From Muribaculaceae bacterium (GTDB lineage: Bacteria > Bacteroidota > Bacteroidia > Bacteroidales > Muribaculaceae), in the NCBI GenBank assembly GCA_020026215.1, contig JAHHQT010000063.1:1-11074 (forward strand): a stretch of 11,074 nt of DNA. The letters run 5' to 3'. A program made the position numbers and the translations under genes. This document shows positions 6,076 through 11,074 of this stretch, piece after piece. The stretch's first letter is position 1; each line of letters opens with the position of its first letter. Under the pieces are notes generated by a model. It was not told the origin of the DNA, did no database searches, and saw only the letters and a program-made list of their open reading frames with translations.

Positions 6076-7854
6076 TTATTTGTTACCTTTTTCCAATTTC
6101 TCTTTCAATGCAGCAAGTTCTGAGATGTCTCCAAGAGTTGTTTTTTCGATAGCTGGAGTAGAAACTGTTTCTTCTACTTTTGCTTTCTTAGCAGCTTTCT
6201 TAGCTTCTGCTTTTTCAGCTTTAGCTTCATCTTCGAAAATACGGCTGTGAGAAAGGATGATACGTTTTGATTCTTTGTTGAATTCGATTACTTTGAAGTT
6301 CAATTTTTCTTCAACTTGAGCTTGAGTACCGTCTTCTTTTACAAGGTGTTTAGGAGTTGCGAAACCTTCAACACCGTAAGGCAAAGCGATTACAGCGCCT
6401 TTGTCAAGCATTTCAACAATTGTACCTTCGTGGATGCTACCTACAGTAAATACTGTTTCGAATACGTCCCAAGGATTTTCTTCTAATTGTTTGTGACCTA
6501 GGCTCAAGCGACGGTTTTCTTTGTCAATTTCAAGAACTTGAACGTCAATTTCAGCACCAATTTGAGTGAATTCAGATGGGTGTTTGATTTTCTTAGTCCA
6601 AGAAAGGTCAGAGATGTGGATCAAACCATCAACGCCTTCTTCCAATTCTACGAATACACCGAAGTTAGTGAAGTTGCGAACTTTAGCTGTGTGCTTAGAA
6701 GCAACTGGATATTTTTCTTCGATATTTTCCCATGGGTCAGCTTTAAGTTGTTTGATACCCAATGACATTTTGCGTTCTTTACGATCCAAAGTCAAGATAA
6801 CAGCTTCTACTTCGTCACCAACTTTCATGAAGTCTTGTGCAGAACGTAGGTGTTGTGACCATGACATTTCTGATACGTGGATCAAGCCTTCTACACCCGG
6901 AGCAATTTCAACGAATGCACCGTAGTCAGCCATAACGACAACTTTACCTTTAACTTTATCGCCAACTTGATGATTTTCATCAAGAGCATCCCATGGATGA
7001 GGTTGAAGTTGTTTCAAGCCAAGAGCGATACGTTTTTTCTCGTCATCGAAGTCAAGGATAACAACGTTAAGTTTTTGATCAAGTTCAACAACTTCTTGTG
7101 GATCGTTAACACGGCCCCAAGAAAGGTCTGTGATGTGGATAAGACCGTCAACACCACCAAGATCGATAAATACACCGTAAGAAGTAATGTTCTTAACAGT
7201 ACCTTCCAAAACTTGACCTTTTTCAAGTTTAGCAATAATATCTTTCTTTTGTTGTTCTAGTTCAGCTTCGATAAGAGCTTTGTGAGAAACGACTACGTTT
7301 TTGAATTCTTGGTTAATCTTAACTACTTTGAATTCCATTGTCTTACCAACGAATACATCGTAGTCACGGATAGGTTTAACATCGATTTGAGAACCTGGCA
7401 AGAATGCTTCAATACCAAATACGTCAACAATCATACCACCCTTAGTGCGGCATTTGATGTAACCCTTAATGATTTCTGAATTGTCAAGAGCTTCGTTAAC
7501 ACGATCCCAGCTACGAGTAGCACGAGCTTTTTTGTGTGATAGAATCAATTGACCTTTTTTATCCTCTTGATTTTCGATGAAAACTTCTACAGTATCACCG
7601 ACTTTCAAGTCAGGATTGTAACGGAATTCACTCATAGGAATGATACCGTCTGATTTGTAACCGATGTTTACAACTGCTTCGCGTTTGTTCAAAGAGATAA
7701 CTGTACCTTCGATTACTTCTTTGTCTTTAATTGTGTTTAGTGACTCATCGTAAGTTTTTACAAGTTCCTCACGAGTTTTGCCTGTTGCTACTTGACCGTT
7801 TTCGTATGAATCCCAGTCAAAGTCAGCGATTGGTGAATTGTTTAATTCGCTCAT
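6076..7854 (-). CDS. rpsA: 30S ribosomal protein S1
   Basis: A 592-residue protein with six S1 (OB-fold) RNA-binding repeats at about 46-108, 125-192, 212-281, 297-368, 384-455 and 470-537. Repeats 3-5 carry the classic signatures YGVFIDLGGVDGLIHITDLSW, YGAFVEIAPGVEGLIHVSEMSW and FGVFVELEEGVDGLIHISDLSW. It binds mRNA on the 30S subunit and helps start translation. That role is probably important in Bacteroidota, where most genes lack a Shine-Dalgarno sequence. The C-terminus has an Ala/Lys/Glu-rich stretch (541-563), then TLGDISELAALKEKLEK. Codon use is strongly restricted, as expected for high expression. It is a single-gene unit with its own promoter and terminator. Autoregulation through the leader is known for E. 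coli S1 but is only a possibility here. Confidence 0.97.
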   Translation of the reverse strand: MSELNNSPIADFDWDSYENGQVATGKTREELVKTYDESLNTIKDKEVIEGTVISLNKREAVVNIGYKSDGIIPMSEFRYNPDLKVGDTVEVFIENQEDKKGQLILSHKKARATRSWDRVNEALDNSEIIKGYIKCRTKGGMIVDVFGIEAFLPGSQIDVKPIRDYDVFVGKTMEFKVVKINQEFKNVVVSHKALIEAELEQQKKDIIAKLEKGQVLEGTVKNITSYGVFIDLGGVDGLIHITDLSWGRVNDPQEVVELDQKLNVVILDFDDEKKRIALGLKQLQPHPWDALDENHQVGDKVKGKVVVMADYGAFVEIAPGVEGLIHVSEMSWSQHLRSAQDFMKVGDEVEAVILTLDRKERKMSLGIKQLKADPWENIEEKYPVASKHTAKVRNFTNFGVFVELEEGVDGLIHISDLSWTKKIKHPSEFTQIGAEIDVQVLEIDKENRRLSLGHKQLEENPWDVFETVFTVGSIHEGTIVEMLDKGAVIALPYGVEGFATPKHLVKEDGTQAQVEEKLNFKVIEFNKESKRIILSHSRIFEDEAKAEKAEAKKAAKKAKVEETVSTPAIEKTTLGDISELAALKEKLEKGNK

Positions 7855-7920
7855 TTAATAAAATTGTTAATACTAAGTTAATTTAATAAGTTAGACATTA
7901 TATTGCTATATAGTCGGGTG

Positions 7921-7950
7921 CAAAGGTAACTATAATTTTCTATACAACAA
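7921..7950 (-). promoter_or_regulatory. Promoter of rpsA
   Basis: On the minus strand TACCTTTG (7928-7921) matches TAnnTTTG, and a TTG at 7950-7948 stands exactly 19 nt upstream. Transcription should start near 7915, giving a leader of about 60 nt. The leader is AU-rich, has no Shine-Dalgarno sequence and shows no strong hairpin, consistent with S1-dependent initiation. Confidence 0.78.
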
Positions 7951-7999
7951 CAACTTTCGGCGTTTTTTTGACTAAAAATCTGCATTTTTCATGCGTTTT

Positions 8000-8018
8000 A
8001 ATGCCAAAATTCGGCATT
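8000..8018. repeat. Imperfect palindrome between the divergent rpsA and ThiF-like genes
   Basis: AATGCC (8000-8005) and GGCATT (8013-8018) are 6-bp inverted arms around an AAAATTC centre that is itself nearly symmetric. The same GCATTTT/GCGTTTT words recur at 7982, 7993 and 8021. The element lies about 50 bp upstream of the rpsA -33 box and about 95 bp upstream of the plus-strand -7 candidate. It could be a regulator site; no regulator is recognised. Confidence 0.35.
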
Positions 8019-8111
8019 GGGCATTTTACTGTAAATCATATAGTTATTAAATTTCACTAAAAATACACTCACTTTGGTCATAAATTGAATGATAAATCTA
8101 CCATTAATGCC

Positions 8112-8119
8112 TATCTTTA
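8112..8119 (+). promoter_or_regulatory. Weak -7 candidate for the ThiF-like gene
   Basis: TATCTTTA differs from TAnnTTTG only in the last base. It lies 27 nt before the ATG at 8147. No TTG is found at the usual 19-21 nt upstream; the nearest, at 8085-8087, is 24 nt away. The A-rich leader (CTTAAAAATTAGA) fits Bacteroidota starts. Confidence 0.4.
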
Positions 8120-8146
8120 CAATTATAAACCAACTTAAAAATTAGA

Positions 8147-8878
8147 ATGAACGACATACAGAAAGCAAGATACAAACGCCATCTGCTTCTTTCAGAAATT
8201 GGCGAAGAAGGACAGGAGAAACTTCTCAATAGCAAAGTACTGGTCATTGGAGCAGGAGGATTAGGCTCCCCTGTCATTCTCTATTTAGCAGCTGCCGGCG
8301 TGGGCACTTTGGGCATTGCAGACTTTGACAAAGTGGATATTTCCAATCTGCAAAGACAAATTATCCACAACCAAAGCAATATAGATATACCAAAGGTTGA
8401 ATCAGCCAAGCAAAAAATCAATCTGCTCAATGATGACGTAAACGTGATTTGCATTAACCAACCCATTACCCAAGAGAATATTGCGACAATTATTGCAGAC
8501 TATGACTTGGTAATTGATGCCACCGATAATCTGGCAACCAAATATCTGATTAACGACAATTGTGTTGCCCAGAAAAAGCCATTGATTCATGGTGCCATCA
8601 AAGAATTCACTGGAAATGTAATGACCATTCTTCCGGGCACGGCATGCTTCAGATGCGTTTTCCCTGATGCCACACAGCCGAAACCGAGTGATAAATCCGG
8701 TGTTTTCGGAGCAATTGCAGGCATTACAGGCACTATCCAAGCCACAGAAGCCATCAAATATCTGACAGGCGTCGGTGAATTACTAACGAACAAGATACTT
8801 TCGTTTAACGCATTGACCATGCAGTTCAATGTGGCAGAAATCAGCCCATCCCCCTATTGCGAATATTCAGCGTTATAA
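8147..8878 (+). CDS. E1-like adenylyltransferase of the ThiF/MoeB/HesA family
   Basis: A 243-residue cytoplasmic protein. It has the N-terminal RYKRHLLL (8-15), the nucleotide loop GAGGLGS (35-41), ADFDKVDISNLQRQ (58-71), DATDN (124-128) and CFRCVFP (167-173). Relatives adenylate the C-terminal Gly-Gly of sulfur carriers such as ThiS or MoaD. The adenylation residues look intact. The catalytic Cys of ThiF/MoeB, expected before AGV, is replaced: the region reads KPSDKSGVFG, with Ser181 at or near the Cys position. The zinc site is also partial: CxxC at 167/170 is present, but the C-terminal pair is a single C238 (SPYCEYSAL). The gene stands alone between a promoter and a terminator, with no thi or moa gene in the window, so I give no symbol. 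It may activate a carrier encoded elsewhere or have diverged. Confidence 0.85.
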   Translation: MNDIQKARYKRHLLLSEIGEEGQEKLLNSKVLVIGAGGLGSPVILYLAAAGVGTLGIADFDKVDISNLQRQIIHNQSNIDIPKVESAKQKINLLNDDVNVICINQPITQENIATIIADYDLVIDATDNLATKYLINDNCVAQKKPLIHGAIKEFTGNVMTILPGTACFRCVFPDATQPKPSDKSGVFGAIAGITGTIQATEAIKYLTGVGELLTNKILSFNALTMQFNVAEISPSPYCEYSAL

Positions 8879-8892
8879 AAGGATGAAACGAC

Positions 8893-8932
8893 AAAGAAAG
8901 CGCACGATTCAAATGAACCGTGCGCTTTCTTT
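8893..8932. terminator. Bidirectional terminator between the ThiF-like gene and hflX
   Basis: A perfect 14-bp stem pairs 8893-8906 (AAAGAAAGCGCACG) with 8919-8932 (CGTGCGCTTTCTTT) around a 12-nt loop. The T-rich 3' arm on each strand means it can end both convergent transcripts. The stops lie at 8878 on the plus strand and 8949 on the minus strand. Confidence 0.88.
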
Positions 8933-8948
8933 ATCTTATTGAATTGTA

Positions 8949-10172
8949 CTACATCAATTCGTCTTCGTCATACTTTTGGAAAAGGAAGTCGTTATAAGGG
9001 AAACGCTTCATGTGAATTTCCTTCGCCATATCGTAAAGTTTAGCCTTCAATTCTTCGATATTCAACTTTTCCTTGGCAGAAATGAAGATACAGTTATCGT
9101 TCAATTTAGCCATCCAAGTACTCTTCAATTCTTCCAATGAAATATTTTCACGAGTACGAGGAGTCAAATCATCCTCATCCTTTTTAACGTACGTAAATGC
9201 ATCCACTTTATTGAACACCAAAATCATTGGTTTCTCTGTCGATCCACAGACTTCATTCAAAGTCTTGTTCACTACTTCGATTTGTTCCTCAAATTGAGGG
9301 TGAGAAATATCGACTACGTGTACCAATATATCCGCATCACGCACCTCATCCAATGTAGATTTGAAAGAATCCACCAAGTGAGTCGGCAATTTACGGATAA
9401 AACCAATGGTATCTGTCAACAGGAACGGAAGATTGTCAATAATCACCTTACGGACAGTAGTATCCAACGTAGCAAACAATTTGTTTTCAGCAAATACTTC
9501 TGACTTGCTTAACAAATTCATCAAGGTTGACTTACCCACATTAGTATATCCCACCAATGCAATACGAGTCAATTTACCCCTGTTCTTACGCTGAATGGAT
9601 TTTTGGCGGTCGATGGCAGCCAATTCTGCCTTCAAACGTGAAATTTTGTCCAAAATGATACGGCGGTCGGTTTCAATCTGGGTTTCACCAGGGCCACGCA
9701 TACCGATACCACCTCGTTGACGCTCCAAGTGAGTCCACATTCGAGTCAAACGCGGTAACAAATATTGATATTGCGCCAATTCCACCTGAGTTCTCGCCGT
9801 TGCAGTCTGCGCACGTTTGGCAAAAATATCCAAAATCAGGTTGGTTCTGTCAAGAATCTTGACTTTGAGTTCATTTTCGATATTTTGCACTTGTTTTGAA
9901 GTCAAATCATCATCGAAAATAGCCAACTCAATGTCATTATCCTCTATATATTGGCGAATCTCTTCCAATTTTCCCTTACCAACGAAAGTGCGTGAATTTG
10001 CACTATCCACCTTTTGCAAGAAAGTCTTGACGGTCGTAGCACCGGCAGTTTCTGCAAGGAATGCCAATTCAGCAAGATATTCATTAGCCTTAGCTTCATT
10101 CTGGGCTTGAGTAATCAAACCCACAAGCACAGCTCTTTCGTTGTCGTAATCTAATTTTTTCTTCTCAATCAT
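8949..10172 (-). CDS. hflX: Ribosome-associated GTPase HflX
   Basis: A 407-residue translational GTPase. Known members bind the 50S subunit and rescue or recycle stalled or hibernating ribosomes. The N-terminal HflX domain (about 12-145) includes VGKGKLEEI (64-72) and ARTQVELAQYQYLLPRL (126-142). The family linker RGGIGMRGPGETQIETDRR spans 153-171. G motifs are G1 GYTNVGKS (208-215), G2 TLDTT (235-239), G3 DTIG (254-257), G4 NKVD (321-324) and G5 SAK (365-367). Length is normal. The start at ATG 10172 is the only reasonable one: the next Met is residue 145, and the conserved RAVLVGL begins at residue 13. The ATG lies 4 nt after a strong -7 box, so the mRNA should have almost no leader. Confidence 0.95.
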   Translation of the reverse strand: MIEKKKLDYDNERAVLVGLITQAQNEAKANEYLAELAFLAETAGATTVKTFLQKVDSANSRTFVGKGKLEEIRQYIEDNDIELAIFDDDLTSKQVQNIENELKVKILDRTNLILDIFAKRAQTATARTQVELAQYQYLLPRLTRMWTHLERQRGGIGMRGPGETQIETDRRIILDKISRLKAELAAIDRQKSIQRKNRGKLTRIALVGYTNVGKSTLMNLLSKSEVFAENKLFATLDTTVRKVIIDNLPFLLTDTIGFIRKLPTHLVDSFKSTLDEVRDADILVHVVDISHPQFEEQIEVVNKTLNEVCGSTEKPMILVFNKVDAFTYVKKDEDDLTPRTRENISLEELKSTWMAKLNDNCIFISAKEKLNIEELKAKLYDMAKEIHMKRFPYNDFLFQKYDEDELM

Positions 10173-10176
10173 GGTG

Positions 10177-10209
10177 CAAAGATATTAAAAAACCTCTTAA
10201 TAATACAAA
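10177..10209 (-). promoter_or_regulatory. Promoter of hflX, abutting the start codon
   Basis: On the minus strand TTTG (10209-10206) and TATCTTTG (10184-10177) are both consensus elements, 21 nt apart. Only four bases (CACC) separate the -7 box from the ATG. The -33 element falls in the T-rich tail of the upstream terminator. The sequence after the box (TTTGCACC) is the same as after the rpsA box. Confidence 0.75.
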
Positions 10210-10237
10210 CGGGAGCTTTTCAAATGAGAAGCTCCCG
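10197..10237 (-). terminator. Terminator after the OmpH-like gene
   Basis: A 12-bp stem with one G-T pair joins 10210-10221 and 10226-10237 (core CGGGAGCTT/AAGCTCCCG) around the tetraloop AAAT. On the minus strand it is followed by TTTGTATTATT, an imperfect T tract. It begins 22 nt after the stop codon at 10260. Confidence 0.75.
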
Positions 10238-10259
10238 ATATAATTATATAATGATGTGA

Positions 10260-10862
10260 TTATTTCTTTTCAGTTACTTTGTTATAACGGCTGTTCAAAC
10301 CTTTAACAACATCTGTGGTAACATCTTCCACATCACCAATATACCAAGTTGCAGCTTTACGGATAATCATAGTATAACCGTTTTGTTTAGCATATTCAGC
10401 GATATATTTGTCAACAGAATCATTCAATTGTTCTGTATTCATCATTAGCTCGTTTTGTACAGTGCGTTGCAAGTTTTCCATATAAGCCTGAGCATCACCT
10501 TGCATTTTTTGTAATTTTTGTTGGTCTGCATTGAAACTAGCTTCTGAAAGATAGCCATTGTTTTTGTATTTGCGTTCCATTTCACCTGCAAAGCGTTGGA
10601 TTTCATTGGCTTTTTGACGTTGAGCAGATTCCAATTTGCCTTGTCCACGAAGCATAGCTTCATTAACGTCTTTAGCGAAGTTATAACCGCTCATCAATGA
10701 GTCACCATCGATATAAGCAACTTTCATAGAAGCTTGTACATTTTCTGTTGAATTTTCGCCTGCGTTTGCTTGTTTACCATCATTAGCAGGAGTACATTGC
10801 GATAATGCAAAGATTAACAATAAAAGAGCTGAAGTCGAAGCAACTCTAAAAATTTTGTTCAT
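10260..10862 (-). CDS. OmpH/Skp-like periplasmic protein, probable lipoprotein
   Basis: A 200-residue exported protein. After MNKIFR, a hydrophobic core (7-20) leads to LSQC, with C23 as candidate lipid-attachment cysteine; Gln just before Cys is unusual for a lipobox, so this point is uncertain. A low-complexity Asn/Ala/Glu spacer (24-45) precedes an OmpH-type domain. That domain has the strand MKVAYIDGDSL (46-56), long charged and Gln-rich helices likely to form the coiled-coil arms (about 62-160), and a final strand-helix TMIIRKAATWYIGDVEDVTTDVVKGLNSRY (164-193). Skp/OmpH proteins are trimeric chaperones for outer-membrane proteins; Bacteroidota carry several, often next to bamA, which is not in this window. 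It probably shares an operon with the small membrane protein gene 15 nt upstream. Confidence 0.85.
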   Translation of the reverse strand: MNKIFRVASTSALLLLIFALSQCTPANDGKQANAGENSTENVQASMKVAYIDGDSLMSGYNFAKDVNEAMLRGQGKLESAQRQKANEIQRFAGEMERKYKNNGYLSEASFNADQQKLQKMQGDAQAYMENLQRTVQNELMMNTEQLNDSVDKYIAEYAKQNGYTMIIRKAATWYIGDVEDVTTDVVKGLNSRYNKVTEKK

Positions 10863-10877
10863 AGTTTTTATATTTGT

Positions 10878-11069
10878 TTATTTTTTATTTGATTTAAATT
10901 GGTCTTCATGTTGCGCACAATGAATATTCATTTTTCTCATTGCCGGATTATCATGGATATGAAGAGAAGGGAATTTCCCGCCTTTAACAAAAAAGACTTT
11001 TACCCCTAACAAAATGATAGATAACGCTATCACTCCAATTGATATAAGAATTGTCTTCACGTCAAACAT
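10878..11069 (-). CDS. Small single-pass membrane protein, conserved hypothetical
   Basis: A 63-residue protein with one hydrophobic segment (about 6-28), followed by a polar tail with VKGGKFPSLHIHDNPAMRK and IHCAQHEDQ. From memory, a tail of the type KGGKFP...H...N.A.RK.GI.CA recurs in small Bacteroidota membrane proteins of unknown function, so I consider it a real gene. No enzyme motif is seen; the His and Cys residues in the tail could bind metal, but this is speculation. ATG 11069 is five bases from the window edge, so the promoter and any upstream operon partner cannot be seen. It ends 15 nt before the OmpH-like gene on the same strand. Confidence 0.7.
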   Translation of the reverse strand: MFDVKTILISIGVIALSIILLGVKVFFVKGGKFPSLHIHDNPAMRKMNIHCAQHEDQFKSNKK

Positions 11070-11074
11070 AAATT

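Noticed and set aside
6400..7250. Recurring DNA words (about 35-60 nt, 70-90 codons apart) as a tandem repeat array
   Set aside because: They are the coding regions of homologous S1 domains in rpsA and diverge as protein-level repeats do.
6538..7479. Plus-strand frames opposite rpsA (6538-6765, 6566-6925, 6877-7260, 7282-7479)
   Set aside because: They arise from the restricted codon use of rpsA on the other strand; none has a start context or a recognisable family.
8281..8829. Minus-strand frames inside the ThiF-like gene
   Set aside because: They are antisense to conserved motifs of the plus-strand gene and have no independent support.

Overview
The window looks like core chromosome of a Bacteroidales bacterium (phylum Bacteroidota). 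Four lines of evidence agree. The -7 boxes fit the Bacteroidota consensus TAnnTTTG: TAACTTTG before bioB, TACCTTTG before rpsA, and TATCTTTG before dgt and hflX. Most starts lack a Shine-Dalgarno sequence. Two protein families, DUF4199 and DUF4251, are largely confined to the phylum. The six-domain S1 protein has a Lys/Ala-rich tail. Base composition is AT-rich and even throughout. I see no insertion sequence, phage gene, CRISPR array or defence cassette.

Left part (1-3284, plus strand). The 3' half of a tRNA-Thr(UGU) and its terminator are followed by a promoter and bioB (biotin synthase). bioB overlaps a DUF4199 membrane protein gene by ATGA. A secreted DUF4251 protein follows, then an EamA/DMT-type transporter broken by one extra T in a T6 run. 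The transporter converges with the next operon, with only three bases between stop codons.

Middle part (3288-7950, minus strand). dgt (dNTP triphosphohydrolase) and a TPM-domain membrane protein with two zinc-ribbon-like Cys pairs form a probable two-gene operon. Its promoter carries a 12-bp palindrome. Upstream lies rpsA (ribosomal protein S1) as a single transcription unit with a clear promoter, an AU-rich leader and a strong terminator.

Right part (8000-11074). A divergent, free-standing E1-like adenylyltransferase of the ThiF/MoeB/HesA family lacks the usual catalytic Cys and one zinc-site Cys. It shares a bidirectional terminator with hflX (ribosome-associated GTPase), which runs in the opposite direction. 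The hflX promoter lies so close to its ATG that the mRNA should be leaderless or nearly so. Upstream of hflX are an OmpH/Skp-like, probably lipid-anchored periplasmic protein and a 63-residue single-pass membrane protein, apparently in one operon.

No new multi-gene system is evident. The points most worth a second look are the Cys-to-Ser change at an auxiliary-cluster ligand of BioB, the E1-like enzyme without its catalytic Cys, the apparently leaderless hflX, the homopolymer frameshift in the transporter, and the TPM protein's zinc-ribbon insert. No gene-free stretch exceeds 300 bases; the two longest (48-202 and 7855-8146) hold the terminator, promoters and operator-like repeat listed below.
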